A stretch of DNA of 64,000 nt from Hydractinia symbiolongicarpus (GCF_029227915.1 NC_079883.1:9548001-9612000); one strand, 5' to 3'; counted from the first letter of the stretch, positions 1 to 7,113 are shown. The notes: generated by a model from the sequence alone, not told the origin. A program made the numbers and translations.

Positions 1-13
1 AAAATTTTTAACC

Positions 14-418
14 ATGTCTGACGCAGCAGCTAAAGGAGCAAAACAGGCACCTAAAGTAGCCAAGAAAGGTGAAAAAAGAGCCGGCAAAAAAGGAGGAAAG
101 ATTGGTGGAACTGGTGAAAAGAAACGCAAGAGAAAGAGAAAGGAAAGTTATGCTATTTACATCTACAATGTTTTGAAACAAGTTCACCCAGATGTCGGAG
201 TTTCAAGCAAAGCTATGAGCATCATGAACTCATTTGTCAACGACATCTTTGAGCGCATTGCTTCCGAAGCTTCGCGTTTGGCTCTTCAAAACAAAAAGTC
301 GACCATCTCTTCTCGTGAAATTCAAACCGCAGTACGTCTTCTCTTGCCTGGAGAACTTGCAAAACACGCAGTCAGTGAAGGAACAAAAGCCGTCACAAAA
401 TACACAAGCAGCAAGTAA
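14..418 (+). CDS. H2B: Histone H2B, unit 1
   Basis: Core histone H2B, 134 aa, pairs with H2A in the nucleosome. The ATG follows an A/T-rich leader. The basic N-terminal tail spans about residues 1-45 and ends in a KRKRKRK run just before the histone fold ([19 protein letters not shown] start). The fold then continues to the C-terminal helix with the AVTKYTSSK end that carries the lysine equivalent to the conserved ubiquitylation site. The tail is a little longer than the vertebrate one. No intron, and a histone stem-loop lies 24 nt after the stop, so this is a replication-dependent type. It diverges from H2A of the previous unit (outside the window). This copy has Ala at residue 9 where the other nine intact copies have Gly. 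Confidence 0.98.
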   Translation: MSDAAAKGAKQAPKVAKKGEKRAGKKGGKIGGTGEKKRKRKRKESYAIYIYNVLKQVHPDVGVSSKAMSIMNSFVNDIFERIASEASRLALQNKKSTISSREIQTAVRLLLPGELAKHAVSEGTKAVTKYTSSK

Positions 419-441
419 ACCAACGTCTACCAAACACAAAC

Positions 442-457
442 GGTCTTTTTTAAGACC
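442..457 (+). terminator. H2B mRNA 3' stem-loop
   Basis: GGTCTTTTTTAAGACC: 6-bp stem, 4-nt loop. It fits the metazoan SLBP-binding consensus (GGYYYU-HHUH-ARRRCC). Copies lie at 6318, 17608, 23484, 29361, 35406, 41262, 47138, 53014 and 58890; it is absent from unit 3. Its stem differs from that of the other four histone genes. Confidence 0.92.
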
Positions 458-467
458 ACACATCTTT

Positions 468-478
468 AAAAAAACATT
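468..478 (+). promoter_or_regulatory. Candidate histone downstream element (H2B)
   Basis: Seven A followed by CATT, starting 10 nt after the stem-loop, in the window where U7 snRNP pairs with histone pre-mRNA. The same A7CATT at the same 10-nt spacing follows the H1 and H2A stem-loops, with degenerate forms after H3 and H4. Confidence 0.6.
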
Positions 479-821
479 TACTTGGCGTCACTACAAGTTA
501 ACCGAAGTTAATAAAACTTCTAAATAATGTGCTTAAGAACACTAGCCTACATTTAAAATACTTCCCCATGTGTGTGTGTGGATTAGCTTCACTTTTCATA
601 CGTATTATTAGCTGTACTTGCAGAAAAGACAAGTACATTGATCCATGTTATTGCTTACATTTAACTTAACCCAGCTTTTCACGGAAACACTCCCAGGCAA
701 ATTAACCCTACAAAGTATTTCTAAATTTTTTTTGTGTCATATATGACATAGTATCGTATAGCAATAAATGTAACTGTGACAAGACTTTACACATTGTGTA
801 ATTTGGAAGCGTGCACAAAGT
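479..821. other. Convergent H2B/H4 spacer
   Basis: AT-rich spacer between the 3' ends of H2B and H4. It contains a short GT run near 570 and a 14-bp perfect palindrome TGTCATATATGACA at 735-748. I see no gene. It recurs in all units, though in unit 3 its left edge is fused to the start of H2B. Confidence 0.7.
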
Positions 822-834
822 AATGTTTTAAAAG
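822..834 (-). promoter_or_regulatory. Candidate histone downstream element (H4)
   Basis: On the minus strand CTTTTAAAACATT follows the H4 stem-loop, a weaker version of the A7CATT element seen after H2B, H1 and H2A. Confidence 0.45.
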
Positions 835-840
835 ATTTGT

Positions 841-856
841 GGCTATAAAAATAGCC
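841..856 (-). terminator. H4 mRNA 3' stem-loop
   Basis: Minus-strand GGCTATTTTTATAGCC, 6-bp stem and UUUU loop, 24 nt after the H4 stop. The fifth pair is A-U where the general consensus has pyrimidine-purine. It lies 40 bp before the low end of every H4 copy, including the broken one in unit 3 (12111). Confidence 0.92.
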
Positions 857-880
857 GTTTTTGTTGAGCAATGACAACGC

Positions 881-1237
<357 letters not shown>

Positions 1238-1326
1238 TTAACAGAATTCAGACAGCTTTAAAAAGAGGCCATAAAATTACCTACTGCTCGTGGAAACACC
1301 CTAATTAACCAATAGAGTTGCGTCAT

Positions 1327-1351
1327 TACAAAATGTTCCGAACATTTTGTA
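1327..1351. repeat. 25-bp perfect inverted repeat in H4/H3 promoter
   Basis: Arms TACAAAATGTTC and GAACATTTTGTA flank a single C. It lies about 135 bp upstream of the H4 ATG, just beyond the CCAAT box. It appears intact wherever I compared units. Confidence 0.9.
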
Positions 1352-1656
1352 CATTTTTTTAAGTAAAACTGTAGTTTTTTTAAAAATTCGTGGTCTTAAT
1401 GTTTCAGTAAGGCAATAAATTTGGCATCGTTGGAATTCGCCAAACCTTCTGCTACTTACTAAAAAAAAAAAAAGTCAAAAGCTTTTGTGTATCAGAAGAT
1501 ACAGCCGTTTTCCCGTAGCCAAAAAACACAGATTTTATAAAAATGTTAAAGTAATGAGCGTAATGTCATTATGCAGCCAATCAGAAATTACTTTCTTAGC
1601 ACCAATCAAATGGTTTGTTTTGAACCTTAGCTGTCAATCAATATGAGAAATAAAAC

Positions 1657-1665
1657 TTTGGCGCG
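1657..1665 (+). promoter_or_regulatory. E2F-like site upstream of H3
   Basis: TTTGGCGCG matches the E2F consensus TTTSGCGC and sits directly after the weak TATA of H3. A fuller version lies before H1 (3186). It suggests G1/S control. Confidence 0.55.
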
Positions 1666-1715
1666 ATAGTGCATTTTAGACCGTCTTGTGTATCCGTACT
1701 ACATCGACTTCTTAA

Positions 1716-2129
<414 letters not shown>

Positions 2130-2150
2130 GCATCTTACCAAACAAAAAAC

Positions 2151-2166
2151 GGCTATTTTTATAGCC
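2151..2166 (+). terminator. H3 mRNA 3' stem-loop
   Basis: GGCTATTTTTATAGCC, 6-bp stem with UUUU loop, at offset +432 from the H3 ATG in every unit. Same A-U variant stem as in H4, H1 and H2A. Confidence 0.92.
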
Positions 2167-2176
2167 ACACATCCAT

Positions 2177-2186
2177 AAAAAATATT
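2177..2186 (+). promoter_or_regulatory. Candidate histone downstream element (H3)
   Basis: AAAAAATATT starts 10 nt after the stem-loop, a one-base-shorter, C-to-T version of the A7CATT element. Confidence 0.45.
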
Positions 2187-2421
2187 ACGGCTAGCTTTTT
2201 ATATCAAACTTTGTTCTGCTTTCTGTTTAAATTTTATGCTACATAAAAATTTTATGCTACATAAAGTTTGACAATGTTAAAAATATGAAGGGCAAGAAAA
2301 GTAAAAGCAAGAAAATAAGAAATTTAAAAACGAAAATACTTAAACTTAGGGAATCTAATCTTAAAATTACTCTTTTTTAACTGTTTAAGTGACTTAAACA
2401 AGTTTAACTTTGTACCAAGAT
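2187..2421. other. Convergent H3/H1 spacer
   Basis: AT-rich spacer. It contains two 17-bp direct repeats (ATTTTATGCTACATAAA at 2231-2247 and 2249-2265) and a 31-codon lysine-rich open frame at 2285-2380. The frame has no sign of being a gene beyond its start and stop. Confidence 0.65.
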
Positions 2422-2432
2422 AATGTTTTTTT
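2422..2432 (-). promoter_or_regulatory. Candidate histone downstream element (H1)
   Basis: Minus-strand A7CATT, exactly 10 nt after the H1 stem-loop, identical to the H2B and H2A elements. Confidence 0.6.
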
Positions 2433-2442
2433 GTAAATGTGT

Positions 2443-2458
2443 GGCTATAAAAATAGCC
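2443..2458 (-). terminator. H1 mRNA 3' stem-loop
   Basis: Minus-strand GGCTATTTTTATAGCC, 32 nt after the H1 stop. It shows that this linker histone is also a replication-dependent, non-polyadenylated type. Confidence 0.92.
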
Positions 2459-2490
2459 GTTTGTTAATGTAATAGCCAGATACACACAAA

Positions 2491-3042
2491 TTATTTTTTT
2501 GCGGTCTTCTTTGCTGCCTTTTTGGGAGTCTTTTTGACCTTCTTTGCTGCAGGTTTTTTAGCAACAGGCTTCTTTGTGGGTTTCTTAGCTGCTGGTTTCT
2601 TAGCCGAGGCTTTCTTTGTGGCAGGCTTCTTTGCTGCTTTCTTTGGCGTGCTCTTCTTTGCTGGCTTCTTTTTTGGTGTACTTTTCTTTGCAGTAGGCTT
2701 CTTTGCCGTTGGCTTTTTTGCTGCGGCCTTTTTCTTAGGTTTTTCTTTTTTTACCTGACCTAGCTTGAATGATCCAGAAGCACCAGTGCCTTTAGTTTGA
2801 ATCAAATCGCCTGATGTTACTCCTCGTTTAAGAGCCATTTTCAGATGATGATCTGAGTTTTCAGCAACTTTGTAATTTGCATGAATATATTTTGTAATAG
2901 CTTGGCGAGATGAACCACCGCGTTCCTTTAGGGTAGCGATAGCAGCCTTGATCATGTCCACATATTTAGGGTGATCAGCTGTCTTCTTTGCAGCAGGTTT
3001 CTTCTTGGGTGCGATTTTCTTTGGAGAAGCTGCTTCACTCAT
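2491..3042 (-). CDS. H1: Linker histone H1, unit 1
   Basis: Linker histone, 183 aa, binds the nucleosome dyad and linker DNA. I start at the ATG giving MSEAASPKK; the frame is open upstream to a TTG at 3069, but that is not a plausible start. A short Lys/Pro tail covers 1-22, and the winged-helix globular domain about 24-98 ([41 protein letters not shown]). The long C-terminal tail (99-183) is almost entirely Lys, Ala, Pro and Thr, with repeated [12 protein letters not shown] motifs that are S/T-P kinase and DNA-minor-groove type motifs. It is shorter than vertebrate somatic H1 (about 210-220 aa). It converges with H3; its promoter lies upstream at 3043-3260. Confidence 0.97.
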   Translation of the reverse strand: MSEAASPKKIAPKKKPAAKKTADHPKYVDMIKAAIATLKERGGSSRQAITKYIHANYKVAENSDHHLKMALKRGVTSGDLIQTKGTGASGSFKLGQVKKEKPKKKAAAKKPTAKKPTAKKSTPKKKPAKKSTPKKAAKKPATKKASAKKPAAKKPTKKPVAKKPAAKKVKKTPKKAAKKTAKK

Positions 3043-3127
3043 TTTTAATGTTTTCTTACAACAATCCAACGATAAACGATGCTTGTTATCACAGTAGAAG
3101 TATACTAAACATTACCGTGTAAATGAG

Positions 3128-3134
3128 ATATAAT
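3128..3134 (-). promoter_or_regulatory. TATA-like box of H1
   Basis: Minus-strand TTATATC, about 86 bp from the H1 ATG, the best TATA candidate before H1. Confidence 0.4.
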
Positions 3135-3185
3135 TTAAGACGGTGCGAAGTATGCGGACGTAAAAGTACCACTCCCGGGAATTGA

Positions 3186-3197
3186 TTTGGCGCGAAA
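3186..3197. promoter_or_regulatory. E2F consensus site upstream of H1
   Basis: TTTGGCGCGAAA matches the full E2F/DP motif (TTTSGCGCSAAA). It lies about 144 bp upstream of the H1 ATG and 10 bp from the H1 box. Confidence 0.7.
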
Positions 3198-3206
3198 ACA
3201 GAAATG

Positions 3207-3213
3207 TGTGTTT
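3207..3213 (-). promoter_or_regulatory. H1 box (AAACACA)
   Basis: Minus-strand AAACACA, the element characteristic of animal H1 promoters. It is upstream of the TATA-like box and next to the E2F site. This positional agreement raises confidence in both. Confidence 0.65.
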
Positions 3214-3259
3214 CTGTACATCGTATAATGTCCGTTTTGGGTGCCGCGACTATGCGAAA

Positions 3260-3621
3260 GCATGTTAATTTTTATTTGTAGCACGACGCAATAGTCTGAA
3301 AGAGAAGCTGCTGGAGTTTGAGGTCTTCAGCATTACATCTACTCTGTTAATTTGGGCTTCTTCCGCGCCCGTGTTAGGATTTTCATAAAGCGTTCTTTGG
3401 TTTGCGTTGCGTATGTCGGCCTACATCATCGACACGGCCTGTTTCCGGCTATTAGGAGCAATTCATATATTGGGCACTGCGTTTCGACTTTTTTATTAGA
3501 CCACAGTAAAAAAATTCACTCACAGAAGTCCCTTTCTTTCATGGCTACAAACACGAAGAATTCTGTCGTAAGTAAAACGAATGCGCAAGCCAAAATAACG
3601 ATGGGGCGAAGTCATAAGCAT
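3260..3621. other. Spacer between H1 promoter and tRNA
   Basis: About 360 bp, richer in GC and CpG than the histone spacers. Open frames across it are chance frames that run into the tRNA. I looked for U4, U5, U6, U7 and spliced-leader RNA signatures and found none. No function assigned. Confidence 0.6.
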
Positions 3622-3694
3622 GGCCCTGTGGCCCAATGGATAAGGCATCTGACTACGAATCAGGGGATTCCAGGTTCGACTCCTGGCAGGGTCG
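3622..3694 (+). tRNA. tRNA-Arg(ACG): tRNA-Arg (ACG), unit 1
   Basis: 73-nt cloverleaf. The acceptor stem GGCCCTG pairs with CAGGGTC (one G-U), with discriminator G. The D arm contains the A box TGGCCCAATGG. The anticodon stem TCTGA/TCAGG encloses the loop CTACGAA, giving anticodon ACG; after A34-to-I it reads CGT, CGC and CGA. The T arm contains the B box GGTTCGACTCC. CCA is not encoded, as expected for a nuclear gene. No intron. No run of four T follows until 3896, so termination is unusual. Same strand as U2 and U1. Confidence 0.95.
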
Positions 3695-3900
3695 CACTGT
3701 CGCATTTCGGCTGCATGGTCTACTGTGTAACGCGCGCGCACGTTCTGGCGTAATGCGTTGATAAACGGAATGTACGCAGTCATATTGGAAAGTAATATCA
3801 CGCACTTAGTATCGTCGCCTTTGTTAGCATTCATGTAAGTTACCATCCACTCGCTACAGTCGCTCTCCATCCTACGGCTAAATCAACAGCCGTGATTTTT
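3695..3900 (+). other. tRNA trailer with hairpin and T run
   Basis: No TTTT occurs for 201 nt after the tRNA. The first T run (T5 at 3896-3900) directly follows a hairpin, ACGGCT/AGCCGT with an 8-nt loop (3874-3893). The stretch also has an alternating CG/CA tract at 3731-3742. It may be a long tRNA trailer or a second RNA; no snoRNA C/D boxes were convincing. Confidence 0.35.
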
Positions 3901-3962
3901 ACTATGTCGCCGTCCATCCGTACGCGGTGACAGTTGTAAGCTTTACAGTAACGTGACATGCT

Positions 3963-3975
3963 CCACAAGCAGTTA
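3963..3975 (+). promoter_or_regulatory. Candidate PSE of U2
   Basis: CCACAAGCAGTTA at -54 to -42 from the U2 5' end. Almost the same word, lacking one G, occurs at -57 to -46 before U1. Position fits the metazoan snRNA proximal sequence element bound by SNAPc. Confidence 0.6.
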
Positions 3976-4016
3976 CGGTGTGTGGACGATGCCTATCATG
4001 GCAACGCTTGTTCTTT

Positions 4017-4203
4017 ATCGCTTCTCGGCCTAATGGCTAAGATCAAGTGTAGTATCTGTTCTTATCAGTTTAATATCTGGTAGGCCATTCTCTGAATGGT
4101 CAGTATATTAATCTGATTTTTGGCCTTGGGTCATGGAGGTGGATTCATTCACGCCGTGACCACGGGTTGCCTTGGTGTTGCACTATTACCGATGGCGGCC
4201 CAC
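4017..4203 (+). ncRNA. U2: U2 snRNA, unit 1
   Basis: Spliceosomal U2, about 187 nt, pairs with the intron branch site. The 5' end ATCGCTTCTCGGCC is near-identical to the animal consensus (U6-pairing region, stem I). The branch-site-recognition GTAGTA is at 4049-4054. Stem IIa (TATCAG/CTGGTA) and stem IIb (GGCCATTC/GAATGGTC) are formed. The Sm site ATTTTTGG is at 4116-4123. A 3' stem-loop IV carries a TTGCAC-containing loop. The 3' end is approximate and followed by a possible 3' box (AATAAAAGAATAA). Pol II transcribed in other animals. Confidence 0.96.
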
Positions 4204-4204
4204 A

Positions 4205-4225
4205 TAAGCAATAAAAGAATAATAG
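4205..4225 (+). promoter_or_regulatory. Candidate 3' box of U2
   Basis: An A-rich stretch with AAAAGAATAA just after the U2 3' end resembles AAAATGAATGA after U1. Both are at the place of the snRNA 3' processing box. Weak by itself. Confidence 0.35.
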
Positions 4226-4336
4226 CAGTCCTCTTTCCGACGGCACTCTGCATAGTCTACGGCGGGAACAAAACGCGTACACTGGGGGAGAATACAGCCT
4301 ATGCCCCGCGACACGGCAGTTTATAACACACTCAAG

Positions 4337-4348
4337 CCACAAGCATTA
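4337..4348 (+). promoter_or_regulatory. Candidate PSE of U1
   Basis: CCACAAGCATTA at -57 to -46 from the U1 5' end, the counterpart of the U2 motif. It is retained in unit 7, where the 20 bp immediately upstream (-80 to -61) are deleted. Confidence 0.6.
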
Positions 4349-4393
4349 ACAAACTTTGAAGGGTACCCTCATGCTACGGTGCAGTTCCAACTC

Positions 4394-4559
4394 ATACTTA
4401 CCTGACGGGGAAGTAAAGACTGATCAATGAGGGTTTTCTTCCAGAGTGAGGCTCTTGCATTGCACTACGCTTGGGCTGACCTCTGCGATTACTGCAAACG
4501 TCAGTAACTCGACCGTACAATTTCTGGTAGTGGGGGCCTGCGTCCGCGCTCGCCCCCTC
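4394..4559 (+). ncRNA. U1: U1 snRNA, unit 1
   Basis: Spliceosomal U1, about 166 nt, pairs with 5' splice sites through its 5' end ATACTTACCTG, fully conserved here. Stem-loop II has the U1A-binding core ATTGCAC. The Sm site AATTTCTGG is at 4519-4527. Stem-loop IV is GGGGGC/GCCCCC. The stem-loop I loop reads ATCAATGAGG, differing from the usual ATCACGAAGG recognised by U1-70K. The 3' end is approximate. Confidence 0.96.
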
Positions 4560-4563
4560 CTTA

Positions 4564-4580
4564 AGTCAAAATGAATGAGC
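4564..4580 (+). promoter_or_regulatory. Candidate 3' box of U1
   Basis: GTCAAAATGAATGAGC starts a few nt after the U1 end and resembles both the vertebrate GTTTN(0-3)AAARNNAGA 3' box and the stretch after U2. Confidence 0.4.
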
Positions 4581-4905
4581 TTAGAAAAGTTGCGCGGCCA
4601 AATGTCGGTGGTGACTTAAACGCTAAGGTAAAACCTCGCTTGGCTGTTACGAAACGTGATTGCGATATAAGTCCTCGGAAGGCGGCGGAATTTTATTTTA
4701 TTTGCCATTCCGTCAGGGTTATTGGATGATCGGCAATAGATCGAGTTTGTATGCATTTGAAAGCTCTTTTTTCTCGTACTATCACCTGAAAATGTCGTAG
4801 GAAAATGTCATAGGAAACACTTTCAACAACCGCCACGTTCCTTAATTGTTATAACAAGAAATATATCACAGCACCATTGAAATGAAAAGGCAACAAATGA
4901 AAATG
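4581..4905. other. U1/5S spacer
   Basis: Convergent spacer. It contains a 13-bp tandem pair (AAAATGTCGTAGG, AAAATGTCATAGG) around 4790-4816. Its right end holds the T runs used to terminate 5S on the minus strand. No gene recognised. Confidence 0.6.
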
Positions 4906-4909
4906 AAAA
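4896..4909 (-). terminator. 5S Pol III terminator
   Basis: Minus-strand CTTTTCATTTTC right after the 5S gene gives two T4 runs, and a third T4 lies about 20 nt further on. Confidence 0.75.
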
Positions 4910-5027
4910 GCCTACGACACCGGGAGTTCCCAGGCGGTCCCCCATCCAAGTACTATCCCGGCCCGACGATGCTTAACTTCCGTGAACAGACGAGAACGGG
5001 TGTGTTCATCGTGGTATGGCCGTAGAC
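4908..5027 (-). rRNA. 5S rRNA: 5S rRNA, unit 1
   Basis: 120-nt 5S rRNA of the large ribosomal subunit. It begins GTCTACGGCCATACCACG and ends GTAGGC, and the termini pair to form helix I. The internal promoter is visible: A-box region AAGTTAAGCAT and C-box region GGATGGGGGACCGCCTGGG. The 3' end is followed on the minus strand by TTTTC and further T runs, typical Pol III terminators. This copy alone reads CTGTTC where the others read CTGATC near nucleotide 42. Confidence 0.97.
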
Positions 5028-5165
5028 ATTAGTAGGGGCAAATACGTGCAATTTATTTTGACGTTGTGATCAAATTTTTTTATTTAATTTCTTTGAGTTA
5101 CTTAGGACAAGGCGTATGCATGGATTATCTATTAGACTTTAAGGTTATAGTTTTGTGAAAAAAAC

Positions 5166-5176
5166 AATGTTTTTTT
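5166..5176 (-). promoter_or_regulatory. Candidate histone downstream element (H2A)
   Basis: Minus-strand A7CATT starting 10 nt after the H2A stem-loop, identical to those of H2B and H1. Confidence 0.6.
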
Positions 5177-5186
5177 AAAGATGTGT

Positions 5187-5202
5187 GGCTATAAAAATAG
5201 CC
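5187..5202 (-). terminator. H2A mRNA 3' stem-loop
   Basis: Minus-strand GGCTATTTTTATAGCC, 22 nt after the H2A stop. Present 38 bp below the low end of every H2A copy. Confidence 0.92.
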
Positions 5203-5224
5203 GTTGTTTTCTGAGTGTAGCGGT

Positions 5225-5605
5225 TTACTTCTTCTGTCCTTTGTCGTTCTTCTTTGGGAGTAAGACAGCTTGAATGTTTGGCAAAACACCACCAGCTGCA
5301 ATGGTTACACCGCTCAAAAGTTTGTTTAATTCTTCATCATTACGAACAGCCAATTGTAAATGTCTTGGAATAATCCTAGCTTTTTTGTTGTCTCTTGCTG
5401 CGTTACCAGCCAACTCCAATATCTCAGCAGATAAATATTCCAAGACGGCTGCTAAGTAAACTGGTGCTCCAGATCCAATTCGGTTAGCATAGTGCCCTCT
5501 ACGAAGGAATCTATGCACTCTACCGACTGGAAATTGAAGTCCAGCTCTTGAGGATCTTGTCTTGGCTTTAGCCTTAGCTTTTCCACCTTTTCCACGTCCA
5601 GACAT
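5225..5605 (-). CDS. H2A: Histone H2A, unit 1
   Basis: Canonical core H2A, 126 aa. The tail [21 protein letters not shown] leads to the fold starting [15 protein letters not shown]. The docking-domain and acidic-patch residues ([13 protein letters not shown] and NDEELN) are intact. The C-terminus ends NDKGQKK with no SQ(E/D)-hydrophobic motif, so this is not H2A.X, and it is not H2A.Z. It diverges from H2B of the next unit across 284 bp. Consensus protein. Confidence 0.99.
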   Translation of the reverse strand: MSGRGKGGKAKAKAKTRSSRAGLQFPVGRVHRFLRRGHYANRIGSGAPVYLAAVLEYLSAEILELAGNAARDNKKARIIPRHLQLAVRNDEELNKLLSGVTIAAGGVLPNIQAVLLPKKNDKGQKK

Positions 5606-5889
5606 AACTGCGATTTGATTTGTAAGTTAATACAAAAACGTACGAATATTTAACGTAAGTGTTAACGAAATAAACTTTACTCGTTTTTTCATCATAAAAA
5701 TAGGATCGAAATCATGTTTTTTTAACCAATCATAATTAAGTATTAAACAAAAGATTTTTTTTTTAACCAATTAAATTGCGTATCGGCGTTTTCGGATCGA
5801 ATTCGATCCGATTTTTTTACTTATAAACAAAAAGTTTTGACTTGCAGTTTAATGCTTATTTACAAGTTAAGTAGCAAAAATTTTTAACC
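5606..5889. promoter_or_regulatory. Divergent H2A/H2B promoter
   Basis: 284 bp. H2B side: TATAAA at 5822-5827, 68 bp from the ATG. CCAAT boxes lie at 5726-5730 and 5767-5771. For H2A the minus-strand TATTTTTATG around 5693-5702 is a possible TATA. A 20-bp palindrome lies at 5792-5811, and its half-site GGATCGAA recurs at 5703-5710 close to the H2A side. Confidence 0.75.
5792..5811. repeat. 20-bp perfect palindrome in H2A/H2B promoter
   Basis: TCGGATCGAATTCGATCCGA is its own reverse complement. It lies just upstream of the H2B TATA box and recurs in each unit at the same offset. Confidence 0.92.
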
Positions 5890-6294
5890 ATGTCTGACGC
5901 AGCAGCTAAAGGAGGAAAACAGGCACCTAAAGTAGCCAAGAAAGGTGAAAAAAGAGCCGGCAAAAAAGGAGGAAAGATTGGTGGAACTGGTGAAAAGAAA
6001 CGCAAGAGAAAGAGAAAGGAAAGTTATGCTATTTACATCTACAATGTTTTGAAACAAGTTCACCCAGATGTCGGAGTTTCAAGCAAAGCTATGAGCATCA
6101 TGAACTCATTTGTCAACGACATCTTTGAGCGCATTGCTTCCGAAGCTTCGCGTTTGGCTCTTCAAAACAAAAAGTCGACCATCTCTTCTCGTGAAATTCA
6201 AACCGCAGTACGTCTTCTCTTGCCTGGAGAACTTGCAAAACACGCAGTCAGTGAAGGAACAAAAGCCGTCACAAAATACACAAGCAGCAAGTAA
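5890..6294 (+). CDS. H2B: Histone H2B, unit 2
   Basis: Consensus 134-aa H2B with Gly at residue 9. Divergent from H2A of unit 1; stem-loop at 6318-6333. Confidence 0.98.
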   Translation: MSDAAAKGGKQAPKVAKKGEKRAGKKGGKIGGTGEKKRKRKRKESYAIYIYNVLKQVHPDVGVSSKAMSIMNSFVNDIFERIASEASRLALQNKKSTISSREIQTAVRLLLPGELAKHAVSEGTKAVTKYTSSK

Positions 6295-6756
6295 ACCAAC
6301 GTCTACCAAACACAAACGGTCTTTTTTAAGACCACACATCTTTAAAAAAACATTTACTTGGCGTCACTACAAGTTAACCGAAGTTAATAAAACTTCTAAA
6401 TAATGTGCTTAAGAACACTAGCCTACATTTAAAATACTTCCCCATGTGTGTGTGTGGATTAGCTTCACTTTTCATACGTATTATTAGCTGTACTTGCAGA
6501 AAAGACAAGTACATTGATCCATGTTATTGCTTACATTTAACTTAACCCAGCTTTTCACGGAAACACTCCCAGGCAAATTAACCCTACAAAGTATTTCTAA
6601 ATTTTTTTTGTGTCATATATGACATAGTATCGTATAGCAATAAATGTAACTGTGACAAGACTTTACACATTGTGTAATTTGGAAGCGTGCACAAAGTAAT
6701 GTTTTAAAAGATTTGTGGCTATAAAAATAGCCGTTTTTGTTGAGCAATGACAACGC

Positions 6757-7113
<357 letters not shown>

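Noticed and set aside
234-527. 97-, 92-, 82- and 78-codon frames overlapping H2B, H3 and H1
   Set aside because: Shadows of histone coding sequence in other frames, with the codon pattern of the true genes.
1327-1351. Heat-shock or glucocorticoid response element at the 25-bp palindrome
   Set aside because: The half-site spacing (TTC-C-GAA) has one base where an HSE needs two, and arm order is reversed compared with a GRE.
3043-3069. N-terminal extension of H1 (start at TTG, 9 extra residues)
   Set aside because: The ATG at 3042 gives the normal MSEAASPKK start; TTG starts are not expected for a nuclear animal gene.
3352-3870. Open frames of 133 and 116 codons on both strands across the tRNA region
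   Set aside because: They begin at non-ATG or arbitrary starts, run through the tRNA in both directions, and recur only because the unit recurs. The minus-strand one is the familiar false protein made by translating a tRNA backwards.
3260-4905. Spliced-leader RNA, U7, U6, U5 or U4 genes in the spacers
   Set aside because: Hydrozoan spliced-leader genes can be linked to 5S, so I looked for splice-donor plus Sm-site blocks and for the conserved cores of the other snRNAs; none was convincing.
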